Positions 47,563-57,996 of a DNA stretch of 64,000 nt are shown in pieces. Both the position numbers and the translations under genes were made by a program. The stretch lies in contig OZ024850.1 in the NCBI GenBank assembly GCA_964017145.1, positions 2,581,618-2,645,617 of the forward strand, read 5' to 3'. Under the pieces are notes generated by a model that was not told the origin of the DNA, did not search any database, and saw only the letters and a list, made by a program, of their open reading frames with translations. How positions within the stretch are numbered: position 1 is the first letter of the stretch; the number at the start of each line of letters is the position of its first letter. This DNA comes from Agrocybe praecox. Lineage: Eukaryota; Basidiomycota; Agaricomycetes; Agaricales; Agrocybaceae.

Positions 47563-47809
47563 TAAATATCTCTTATATTGCTTAAGTTGTATCACTTGAT
47601 TCTTATCTTACATTACTGAAGTTGAATCATTTGATTCTTTCTATGCACTTACTCTTGTATGATCAATACATTGGTTGTGTAGAATGTTCCAAGTAATGAG
47701 CACAAGAATAAGTTTAATAAAATTTCAAGTAGGTGTGTACTAGCTAGTACACACCAAGATCACAAGACAAATATTTACATAAATATCAAAAAAAAAAAAG
47801 CCACCGCCT
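47563..47809. terminator. Convergent 3' region with a 24-bp perfect palindrome
   Basis: Between two convergent genes. 47732-47755 is a perfect palindrome (half-site GGTGTGTACTAG), next to an A-run. It could form a cruciform or RNA hairpin. A role in termination is only a guess. Confidence 0.45.
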
Positions 47810-50376
47810 TCAAGCATCTTCGTAGTCAACGACTTCGTCGAATATGTTAGATAGGGTCCTTGCATCTACCTGGGGCAATGAAATATTGGAGGTCGAGGGA
47901 ACGAGCCCAACAGTGCTGTTGGGCAAAACAGTGATATTGGAGGCGAAAGCGGCAGATGAGGCAGAGGCAGAGGCAGAGGGCGAGGCGGCGGGCGAGGCGG
48001 CGACAGATGTAATGTCAGTGGTGGATGATGCAGGAATTTTGATAGTGCTGCTTTCATGGACCGGGGGGATGTCAGTTTCTGTGTCCTGCATCTCAATATC
48101 TGTCTCAGCTGGAACAGGGTTGTTGTGCGATGGCGAGGCGGCGTCATTGGCGGCGCCAGAGATAATGACTGGGTCTCGCATTTCTTGATCAGTCTTTCCT
48201 TGGGCATCGGTGCTGGTGTTGTTGGTGCTTGCTGTGGGTATGGGGGGGGCGATGATGTTTTCACCATCCAACTCTGCATCAGAAACGTCGTGATCCCCAG
48301 TGACGTCCATCGCACTTTCCTCCCCACTGCTTGAACTCGTTTCCTCGTCACCACCATACACCAAAGCAAGGGAATCAAGGGGGAGGTCGATAACCTCAGT
48401 TGTAGCGGCGTCAGTGGCGGCGGGGGAGCTAGCGGCAGAGGAGGATGCAGCAGACAGAGGGGAAGCGGCGATCGATTTTTTCATCACCACCTTAAACAAC
48501 TTATCCATGTTGGCCATCCAAGCCTTGGTGTTTTGACTTTCTTTCAAAGCCAGATCAGCGATGGTCTTCACCTCTGCAAGGTCAGTCGCTGACGTATCCC
48601 CCTGGGCGATCTTCAAGGCGTTCACGTTGGTCTTCAATTTGTCGATGCTGGTTCGCATGCCCTTTGCGTCCTTTACAATGTCGGCTTTGACAAGCCTCCA
48701 CTTTTCTTGTGCGTTGGTAAACTTGGTCTCCACGGAGGCGACATATGTCTCCGCCTGCTTAACCCTAAGCTGGAGCGCAGTGTGATCCGTTTCATGCGCG
48801 GCAAACTTTGTTTCAAGATCGATAAGGCGGCGCTCCAAGGCGGCGACATTCTCGGCGCCTAAATATATTACGAGTGAGTTCCTTTCAAATAAATGCATGT
48901 AATGCAAGTTACTTACCTTTATCTGCGATAACGACCCTTGTCGTACCTTCCGTCTTCACATTTCTGGGAACCGCCAGCTGGTAGGTTGCCTCCTTGGGCA
49001 TGAACGTTGGTAGTCCATACCAGATACAGCGCTTCTTGCCCGTTTGGCACGCAACACATGCAACACCGATGAGACCATCATCGCCAACCTTGAATGAAGA
49101 CGTGTTCGGGAGTTTGGGCGAGCATTGTTTTTTTTTCAACCTACATCGCTCGCACTGCGCAGGACGACCGTAGGCAGCGAGGCTCTTCACCTTTGCCTCG
49201 ACAGATGCACCAGTGAGCACGATTGGAGGACGAACCTCGATCTTGCTATTCTCCTCTCCATCATCACCCTCCTCACCGTCGTCTTCACCGTTGGCGTCTT
49301 CGTCAGAGAACTCCTCATCGCTGTAATGGGGGCGCTTACGCTTTGGCGCCGCTCCTTTCGGCGCCGTCCGCTTTGGTGCAGCAGCTTGTGCTCTTGCAAT
49401 CTCCTCCGCCTTTCCGAATGCTCTGTCCATCTTTTCCTTCTTAATCTTGATGCTATCGCTGGCGGATGGATTGGCAACGATTTTGACAATCTCAATTTCG
49501 CTGTCGGAATGCGCCGCCGATGTCGCCGCTGTCTGCTTCTTCTTGCCCTTGCCCTTGCCCTTCTTCTTTGGTGCATCTTCATCGGTATCAGTCCTATCTT
49601 CACCTGCTCGCATTTTCTTGCGTGGTGGCTCTTCTTGTTCTATATGTGTATATTATTTATTCATTAGTAGTCTATATTTCAATAGTAATAATAAAATACT
49701 TACGTTTCTTCTCTTTGGGTAGCGCCGACACAGACGCCGCCAAGACTGCTGTCTTCATTGTCGCTTTGGCTTTTTTGGTTATGCCCGTTGCACTTCCTTT
49801 GTTGTTCTCTGACGCCGCTGTGTTTTGCTCAGTGGTCTTGGTGGTCAACACACTGGCGGCGCTAGAGGGGCCGCTTTTCCTTGATACTGTCTCTTCATTG
49901 TTGTTTTTGTTGCTTGCTGTCGACGCATCTTTGCTGGATGATGTGTGTGCTCCGGCGCCATGGGCGGCGCCATGTTTGCCCTCTTCAGTGACAGTTGCCC
50001 TTCCTTCGACATTTCCATCCACAGAATGACTTCGGACAATCTCTTGAATAGCCTGGCGTAGATCGGTTTCGTTCTTGGCCTCGTTGGTGTGGCATTCCCT
50101 GTACACCGCGAGAACCTTGGCTAGCAAGGTCTGCCCACCAATGGTTGGGTGACTCGATAACTCGGGTTTCTCCCGCATTACGCGCTTAACGACGTGCCGC
50201 TTTGTAAAAGGATTAAACATAGGATATATTTTGAAATAATATCCTTCGCTTACCACTTTTTCATTCAATGATCCCAAAAGAAGAATATGGGTATTTTTCT
50301 CAAGTGCCGTTCGGAATTCCCCCTCAAAAGTTATCATTTTTTGGGTGAGGTAATCCGCATCATATTTTTTTGCCAT
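47810..50376 (-). CDS. KDZ-3 cargo protein with Zn2Cys6-like cluster and coiled coil
   Basis: Four exons: 50376-50254, 50199-49704, 49639-48917 and 48858-47810, giving 796 aa. After a Ser/Ala/Lys-rich N-terminal half with basic patches (KKKGKGKGKKK, APKRKRP) and an acidic run, residues 369-411 carry CERCRLKKKQC and CVACQTGKKRC. These are two C-x2-C-x6-C sets as in fungal binuclear zinc clusters, but the loop between them is about 21 residues and a second CxxC pair replaces the usual spacing. A coiled coil follows (VAALERRLIDLETKF, about 450-510), then a Ser/Ala/Thr-rich acidic tail. It is a plausible DNA-binding partner of the transposase, possibly the reader of the GC-rich motif. The donor of exon 1 is in phase, so a read-through form is also possible. 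Confidence 0.75.
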
Positions 50377-50616
50377 TGTTAGACGAAGAAGCGGCGCGAA
50401 TCGAAGACGGACAGGTAGTGGGAAAAGAAATATGGGAACGGAATGACAGAAGGTGGGTGGTGAATCATGATCATCAATCGGCCAAATTCAACATCACGCT
50501 GTCACGTCACTTGATTGATAAACAATCATAGCCATCACATGTGCTATTTCGAGGTTAATTAGGTATTCCAACAAAAAGTCTCACCCCCAAAATACTTGCC
50601 AAATACCAACAATCCT
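50377..50616. promoter_or_regulatory. KDZ-3 second bidirectional promoter region
   Basis: 240 bp between divergent start codons. One GC-motif half (GCGGCGC) occurs near 50391. No other feature. Confidence 0.35.
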
Positions 50617-51404
50617 ATGCCAGAGTCGAAGAAAAAAGTCGCGAAGGGAAAAGGCAAGGGAAAGGGGAAGGATGGCAGCAACAACCCCATCAAAACTGTT
50701 GCTGATATTCCTGCCGGCTACGTTCAACGGACCACAAATGATGGGAAAACTTTTATTTTCCCATCGTTTATGGTTGAAGACATCGACGCCAAGACTGCGG
50801 AATATAAGAAAAAGGTCCAATTACAGCTTTCCAAGAGTCCTACAGGGGTGAGTTTGTGGTTTGATATATTTTGTCTCTTGAATCGTAGGCGGCGCTGGGC
50901 GGCGCTGGGCGGCGCAATTCTACCTTACTCCATTGTATTGGCACTTACTCTGCCACTCGTTCAGACTTCTTGAGCGGTTATAATTGCTACCCACCATGTA
51001 TATCACTGCTGATTTGTTTTGTTTTTCATGGGTTTTTTTTATTCATATAGAATGGTATTCCACACAACTTGGATAACAGTGATCGTATCACTGAGTTAGG
51101 AATCAAGTTTCCCCCTGATCCTGTAAATATCACTTCTACTTTCATAATCACGCATAAATTCTGACCACAAATCAAGGAATTATCTGAACATGATATCCTT
51201 GAACAGCATGCAAAAGTCATGGCCCTACGTGAAAGGCTGGGGATTTCTTATAAAGATGCCTGCCACCGTCTTTACCTTACCGAACTCGAGCATTTAAAAG
51301 TTGAACGTGAATCCCTGTTTGTATTTGAGGAGTTGGAAAACAAGATCGAGAAAGCTCTTGCAGAGGTATCGACAGCAGTGGGAAGTACAAATATTGATAT
51401 GTAG
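50617..51404 (+). CDS. Small basic KDZ-3 cargo protein
   Basis: Three exons (50617-50847, 51051-51122, 51177-51404) encode 176 aa. MPESKKKVAKGKGKGKGKDG is Lys/Gly-rich, like the KGKGKGKKK patch of the Zn-cluster protein encoded opposite. The C-terminal half is a helical, coiled-coil-like stretch (HAKVMALRERLGISYKDA, LEHLKVERES). Intron 1 contains three closely spaced GGCGGCGC motifs (50886-50915). The family is not recognised. Confidence 0.65.
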
Positions 51405-51782
51405 TTACCTTGTTTCGATACCATACAAATCTTTATGCTGCCACCGCCTTCAATCATTCTAACGTGTTTCAATTATAACTCACTCTTTTCATACACATAA
51501 GACCTTGTATACATTCTTCCTGCAACCTCTTGCATGTGACACAAAAAACTTGGACATTTGATATAACTAGCAGAAAACACAAGCTAGTAGAAAATACAAG
51601 AAATACCACCTCCTGACCGAAAGAACTTGAAATCTTTTTAGAATTTATAACCGTGTAATCAGGTAATTCCTTTAACCCTGAGGCGGCGCGTGGCGGAGAG
51701 ACGTCGCCGCCTGGTACTATCTGAGCCAGAGCAGTAGCCAACCAGAAGCCAGTATCCATATCCATATTGGGACATCTTTTAT
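51405..51782. other. KDZ-3 right subterminal region, no gene seen
   Basis: AT-rich 3' region. One GC-motif cluster at about 51680-51712. No supported ORF. Confidence 0.45.
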
Positions 51783-51878
51783 ACAGGGGTTCAAGGAAGA
51801 CTTTGGATCCGTATCATACGGTACACTGGACACGTTCCTTGTATCGTATGTTACTATACAGTGTAGTATCCTTATGTG
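51783..51878 (-). repeat. KDZ-3 right terminal inverted repeat
   Basis: Contains GGTTCAAGGAAGACTTTGG, TACACTGGACACG and ATACAGTGTAGTATCC, and ends CTTATGTG next to the target duplication AATAATT. Confidence 0.75.
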
Positions 51879-52787
51879 AATAATTGTGGGCCAGGGTCCA
51901 AGGGATGAGGAATGATGGATAATTGATGGATTGTGGCGGCCATTAAAAATCGGAGGAGGGGAAGGTAATAAGCAATAGATAATCAACGAATAAGTAGAGG
52001 GAGGGAAGGATTATGATGAAAATTACATACGGATGGATTATCATTGAAAATAGCGAAGGACAGTAACGAACGGCAGGGAGGCGAATAGATTATCATTGAA
52101 AATTGATTGAAAATCATGAATGACGGAGAAGGTAATAGATTCCGGGGAGGGATGGATTATCATTGAAAATGGAAACCACAAGCAGCGTGGGAGAAGATGA
52201 TGGATTACGGATGGAAATTGCGAGTGGAGAAAGGGAAGGATTATCATTGAAAATCACGAACGCCGGGGAAGCGAATAGATTATCATTGAAAATCACGAAT
52301 GACGGGGAAGGTAAATGGATTCCGGGGAGTGATCGATTATCATTGAAAATCACGAATGACGGGGAAGGTAACAAATTCCGGGGGGGGATGGATTATCATT
52401 GAAAATTAGAACCACGAGCGGCGTGCCAGGAGAAGATGATGGATTGCGAGTAGAGGAAGGGAAGGATTATCATTGAAAATCATGAATGCCGGGGAAGCGA
52501 ATGGATTATCATTGAAAGTCACAATGGTGGGGAGGTAAATGGATTATCATCGACAATCACAAATGGCACGCAAAATCACAAACAACGAAATAGGTGATGA
52601 ATTATAATGAAAATAACGAGAGGGTAATGGATTATGATTGAAAATCAGTAGCGGCAGTGGACAATGGCTATTATACATGAGCATAGGTTATATATAATTA
52701 TCGATGTGTGCCAGTTAACCATGCTCATGTATTATTTGATGGGAGGTTATATCCTTGTATTATACATTATAGGGACTTTATTAGGTG
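51879..52787. repeat. Right terminal repeat block of KDZ-2
   Basis: Starts with the target duplication AATAATT, then GTGGGCCAGGGTCC, and follows 19394-20321 closely, with one ~45-bp unit missing and scattered substitutions. It includes the TTATCATTGAAAAT units, the ACATGAGCAT hairpin and the end ACATTATAGGGAC. After 11 more bases it meets CACGACT (52788-52794), which also flanks the left arm at 20333-20339 in inverted orientation. Confidence 0.85.
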
Positions 52788-53027
52788 CACGACTCACTTA
52801 TGTTCTGGGCTCATAAAACCTTTTCTTCCACATAACGAAGCCGGTTGCTGTTGCGCGGATTTTTTTGAAGAAGTACTTTATCTTTAGCAACCAAATCCCC
52901 TTCATCATGTGGCTGGCAGCTGTCAGCACTGCCATTGCTTTTTACTAGTATAACTCGCTCATGCGGTATCTCGAAGAGTCCAACAGCACCAAGCGTCTCT
53001 GATATTGTAGCCATCAACACTCTGATC
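52788..53027. promoter_or_regulatory. Upstream region of copy B
   Basis: Contains the family promoter block also seen before copies A and C (CTTATGTTCTGG, AAAACC(T)TTTTCTTCC, ATCTTTAGCAACCAAAT). Frame-conserved sequence (SITRSCGISKSPTAPSVSD) precedes the chosen ATG but has no ATG of its own in this copy. Confidence 0.5.
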
Positions 53028-54936
53028 ATGGACGTTAAAAGGAAGCGGAAAGAAAGTATCCCTCAGGAGAGACGTTCAAAAGTAAGTCCTCGTTATCACT
53101 GTTCGCTAATCATTACAACTCCTATGACGTTGCTCTATCTTACAGAGGCTCGCGTCTTCTGCGTCCTCTGCTACGACGCCATCGTCACAGGCCTTGGTTG
53201 ATTCTTCTCAGCCTTCTACGAGTCCTAGCATATTTCACGGTGCAAACAACATTGTAATTAATGGCGGTCAATTTACTACCCATCAATTACTCGCGCCCAC
53301 TCGTGAGTAAACATCTTTGCACCATAAAAAAAAGAATGTCTAACCCATTGACGAAAAAGATGGACAACTACACAATGCTACTTCCAGCACAACGACACCA
53401 TCTGCCGCATCCTTTCGCAATAATTGCGAACTATACCAGCATTATATGTCAAAAATGCGCGCCGGAACTGCCTTGTGGATTCCTGAGCCAAACAGAAATC
53501 TCCCAATGCCAAACCAGAATCGAGGAGTGAGCATAGGCGATGTCGGGATCATCACAGGACAGGGTAGCTTTTCTTTTTTGTTCAACATATGTGTACCTCG
53601 GGATCATCCGGTCAATCCATCCACAATTCCAGAGTGGTTTGAACCTATAAAACCAGATATTGACCCCAATGATATTCGCGAAATCAACGAGTTCATCCCG
53701 GGAAGCTGTTTGGCCAGTGAGTTGATTACCAAAGTACAGACAGACTCGGAGACCAGTTTGCAGTATGTATTAAATTTATTACCATTGGATCCTTCAACTT
53801 CATCACATAATTATAGAGCTCTTTCCTACGAATTCGTGGCTCAATCTGGTGCTGGTGCTGTACTTATCATGCCCGAGGGTGCCATATCTCAGGACTTGGA
53901 AAACATTTCCAAATTTCGCTCTTATGCGGCTGCCAATTTAGAATATTGGTATCGCTATGTTAATGGGACTAGAGGGCGCGAAATAGAGAATGGAGACCTG
54001 CGCCTGGTGATCGGATGCGATAAAGCTACTTCATGGGCTATTGCAATGTTGCCAAACTCAGACCGTATACAAACGATTCGTCTCAGACCAGCGCCCAAAG
54101 AATTTCCGTCTTCTACGACGCCATATGTGTGGGATCTCTCTGGACACTTTCTCGCCAGAACAGGTCCGCATTTGGATCCTCTTGCCAAAGAGAATGAAAA
54201 CCCCCCTCGGAATATCAACCAATGCTTATTTGTCCGCACGATGAACTTAAAGCTGAACGCTCAGGAATGGAAGAAGGTCGTTCAAGAACAGCAAGCTTTT
54301 CAAAGTCTGAACCTCCCATCAATCACGATTCAGAGCTACTACAAAAGCAGGACAAGCCCTGATCAGCAAGAATGGAGCTCATACATGCCCTGGTCCGAGT
54401 TTCCACACAACAATTCGTTTTCTAACTTGGAAAACAAATATCACGCTGTCGAGCCTGACGATGAGAGCGATAACGACCGGCATCGGTCGTTGTGGTGGGA
54501 CCCACCAGGGACTCCGAATCTCATGATTCAACCTTTCCCTGTTAGAGGCTCTGAATTAAATGCACTTCATAACCTAATGTTGACTTTGGTACGCAGCTCC
54601 CAGGCATCCCCTTTCTTTCTTTTTTCGAGAAATAACTAAATTCAAAACTCAATAGTTCCCAAAAGCTAAGATGGCTATTACCGCAGACGAAGGACATCAT
54701 CAAGACCTTTTCGCCGTACGCCCTTTTTTTTGTGTCCTTGTGCCAAGACATTTATATGAACGCATTTCCAGGATTCTTTCTTTCTTTCAGACGAGGAGCG
54801 GCTTGAACGCGTCAAGAAATTGTACGAGATCGTATTTGATCAGGACGCAGGTATTGTCTATCTCGAAAGGAAAGCAACTTTCAAAGACGGTGGTGCGCCT
54901 GGGTCGAGGCTGGGTGACCTATCAAGTGGCTCATAG
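53028..54936 (+). CDS. Multigene-family protein, copy B
   Basis: Six exons: 53028-53081, 53146-53302, 53360-53762, 53817-54588, 54656-54715 and 54772-54936, giving 536 aa from the MDVKRKRK start. All family landmarks are present (NNIVINGGQF, KMRAGTALW, MPEGAISQDLENI, GCDKATSWA, LERVKKLYEIVFDQDAG). The linker differs strongly from copy A. Same intron positions as copies A, C and E. No defects seen. First gene of the tandem array, directly beside the end of KDZ-2. Function unknown. Confidence 0.85.
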
Positions 54937-55620
54937 TACGCCGCCAGTGACGGTGCAGCTGACCTCGACGGAGAGGAGGTACAGTCGAGGAGTTCTCACA
55001 ATGACCTCGCAGAGAAGTTTTTCCCAAATAATTAAATCATGCGCAATGATATGAGCTACTCGCTTTTGTAACATCATTCATGTATCTGTACTCCCGTAGA
55101 CAAATTAGTCTATTAAAAACATTTCTTCATTCATTTCTTCATGCCAAAAGCACAAGGTTATATATATGCGTATAACAAAGAGAAAGGAAAAAGAGAAAAC
55201 AACAATATTCGTTTTGTGAAATCATCTAGTAGCAGTTATTCAAGAAAGCAGTGCACGCTCGAAGAGAGAGAGTGTGTGTGTGAGGGAGTGCATGTATGTA
55301 TATAAAACAATGGACGGACTGCAGAGACAGGCGTGTAAATAGAACGCGATGACGACAGACTTTCAATAGCATGCAGACAAACAGGGGGAGGCAGGGGCAG
55401 AACTCAGAACTGGAGCGAATGGAGAGCGTTAAGGAGAAGAAAGGAGGAAGAAAAGTGGAAAATCGAAGGAAGGAAGGAAGAAGAAAAAAGCGAAGGAAGG
55501 AAAGAAAGTGAGTGTGGAGACATTGCATGGATCCGGAACAAAGTCGAAGGGAAAATGAAAAAGGAACACAACAAATACTAGTAACTAAGAGTTCAAAGGC
55601 GACGAACATACTTCATCTCT
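54937..55620. repeat. Conserved 3' flank of copy B unit
   Basis: A/G-rich sequence matching the opposite strand of 20345-20720 and also 63000-63560. It contains no supported ORF. At 55584 it runs into TTCAAAGGCGACGAACAT, the junction with the next tandem unit. Confidence 0.65.
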
Positions 55621-55872
55621 TATTTCTTGGTCACTTATGTTCTGGAGTCATAAAACCTTTTCTTCCACATAACAAAGCCGGCTGCTGTTGGGCGTTTTTT
55701 TTAATTTTTTTTTTGAAGTGCCCTATCTTTAGCAACCAAATTTGCTTCATCATGTAGCTGGCAGCTGTCAGGACTGCCATTCCTTTTTACTAGTATAGCT
55801 CGCTCATGCGGTATCTCGAAGAGTCCAATAGCACCAAGCGTCTCTGATATTGTAGCCACCAAGACTCAGATC

Positions 55873-57968
55873 ATGGATATTAAAAGGAGGCGGAAGGAAG
55901 GTATCCTGCAGAAGAGCCTGAGACGTTCGAAAGTGAGTCCTTGTTATCACTGTTCGCTAATCTTGCAATTCCTTTGACACTCCTTTATTTTACAGAGGCT
56001 CGCGACTTCTGTGTCCTCTACTCCGACGCCATTGTCTCAGGCCTTGGTTGGTTCTTCTCAGCTTTCTGCGAGTACTGGCATGTTTCACGGTGCAAGCAAC
56101 ATTGTAATTACTGGCGGTCAATTTTTTACCAGTCAATCGCTTGCGCCCACTCGTGAGTAAACATCTTTGCACAAACAAAAGAACGTCTAACTCATTGACC
56201 AAGAAGATGGACAACTATATAATACTACTTCCAGCATAACGACACCGTCTGCCACATCCTTTGGTAGTAGCTGCGAACTATACCAGCACTATATGTCAAA
56301 AATGCGCGCCGGAACTGCCTTATGGATTCCCGAGCCAAACAGAAATCTCCCAATACCAAACCAGAATCGAGGAGTGAGCATTGGTGATGTCGGGATCATC
56401 ACAGAGTTAGGAAGCTTTTCTTTTTTGTTCAACATATGCGTACCTCGAGATCATCCGGCGAACCCATCCACGATTCCAGAATGGTTTCAACCCATCCAAC
56501 CTGAAATGGAGACCTGCGATATTCGCGAGATCAATGAGTTCGTGCCCGGTACCTATTTGGCCAGTGAATCGATCACCAAATTACAAGCAGAATCTGAAAC
56601 TAGTAGGCAGTACGTATAAAAAATTCATAGCACATAATTTCCGTGATTTATCGCCTATCTACAGAGCTCTTTCCTACAAGTTTAAAGCTCAACCGGGTGA
56701 CGGTGCCATCCTGGTCATGCCTGAGGGCGCGATATCTCAAGACCTGGAAAATATATCCAAATTTCGTGCCTATGCGGCAGCCAACCTAGGACATTGGTAT
56801 CGCTATGTCAATGTCACTCGCGGCCGCGAAATAGATAATGGGGACCTACGACTGGTGATTGGATGCGACAAAGCTACTTCTTGGGCTCTGGCCGCAATGC
56901 CAATGTCAACCCGTTCACGTACCATTCATCTCCAAGCAACATCGAAAGACTCCAACCCTTTCGCCGCGACATACCTATGGGATTTCTCCGGGCACTTTCA
57001 TACTCGAGTTGGTTCATATTTCCAGACCGCTGAAGATCTAAATAACCCGGCGAAGACCAATCAATGTCTTTTTGTCCGCTCAATGAATTTAACACTCAAC
57101 GTCCAAGAATGGAAGAAGATTATCGGAGAACAGCGACTCTCCCAGAACTTGAATCTTGGGTCAATAACGATACAGAGCCACAAAAGAATAAGACCCCCTG
57201 ACGCGGCAACGTACTTCCCCCAGAATTCTGGGATTCAAATAAGTAGAGGATCCTCGCCTGCCGCAGACTCGGATCAGGATAGCCTTACAGAGTTTACAGC
57301 CAAGCGTCCTCGTGGGTCTCCGAAAGGAAACAAAAATATGCGAAGAATTGTTGGTCCGAGTAAACAACGAAACAGAGCTCAAAGGGGTACCCGTCAAGTA
57401 TCATTCGTACCATCATGCGATGTACTTCAGATAGAGGGTAAGCGTAAATGTAGACGCCCGTCGAAAGAAAGTCTAACGAATACACCCGCTCCTACATATT
57501 GTGGCAATACTCTCGACTTTTATACAGACTATGAGGACAATAACGATGGCGATCACAGTGTCCATGAACTAAGCTCACCAAACGACAATCCCCCGAATGC
57601 TCGCCTTTCCGCTGCTAAACGTCAATCAGATGCACTCCATAACCTGATGTTGGACATGGTATGCAGCTCCAGACATCGGTCTTCTATAAAATGACTGAAA
57701 ATAAGACTCAAAGTTCCCAGAAGCCAAGATGGCTATTACCGAGGACGGTGAATGTTATAGCAACATTTTCCAGGTAGGTGTCTCAGAGCTCAGCATGCCA
57801 GGACCAACTATATTGACAAATTTTCAGGATGAATCAATTCCTTCGGCTGACCTGCTGCTTGACCGCGTTAAAGAACTGTGCGAGGTCATATTTGACGAGG
57901 ACGCGGGTATTGTCTATCTGGAAAGGAAAGTTGAATCCTCTAGTGTGTCTACTCATCAGGTAAAATAA
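55873..57968 (+). CDS. Multigene-family protein, copy C
   Basis: Six exons: 55873-55932, 55996-56152, 56207-56609, 56665-57658, 57714-57773 and 57828-57968, giving 604 aa. The conserved core is present. The linker (about 325-495) is unlike those of A, B and E (AKRPRGSPKGNKNMRRIVG, then DYEDNNDGDHSVHE) and basic. WYRYVN is followed by VTRGREI rather than GTRGREI. The C-terminus is shorter. The upstream block at 55620-55872 is the family promoter. Intact. Function unknown. Confidence 0.85.
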
Positions 57969-57996
57969 ACAATATACAAAATCCCTTGACTTGACC

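Larger units (their letters stand above)
38269..51878. mobile_element. KDZ-3 element, 13.6 kb, nested in KDZ-2
   Basis: The left end begins CAGCTAAGTACACC and the right end, reverse-complemented, begins CACATAAGGATACT. Inverted homology continues about 110 bp inward (TACACTGGA and GGTTCAAGGA on both sides: about 38269-38375 and 51783-51878). Flanks are the 7-bp direct repeat AATAATT, and joining the flanks restores the KDZ-2 repeat sequence. Five genes fill it: an orphan gene and the transposase (minus), a FL-type gene (plus), a Zn-cluster gene (minus) and a small basic protein gene (plus). A bipartite GC-rich motif is spread over the whole length. Confidence 0.85.
26286..52787. mobile_element. 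KDZ-2-type element with ~0.9-kb TIRs, interrupted by KDZ-3
   Basis: The repeat block at 26286-27230 and the block at 51886-52787 are inverted copies of each other, both ending in GTCCCTATAATG plus 11 bp (GAGGCCATGCT on the left, CACCTAATAAA on the right). Between them lie, in order, the KDZ-2 transposase, FL short form, GRPP gene, RNase H1 N-domain gene and FL long form. Removing KDZ-3 and one target duplication leaves about 12.9 kb. The right block has one ~45-bp unit fewer than the left. The right end begins CACCTAAT, close to the KDZ-3 ends. That all five genes belong to one element is inference. Confidence 0.65.

Noticed and set aside
47844..48536. Plus-strand ORFs opposite the Zn-cluster gene
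   Set aside because: Composition mirrors the low-complexity tail of the real gene. No independent support.
55226..55609. 127-codon minus ORF, also seen at 20363-20705 and 63210-63533
   Set aside because: Lies in the conserved C/T-rich 3' flank of the family units. The frame is not conserved among the three copies (stops and shifts differ) and it is low complexity.
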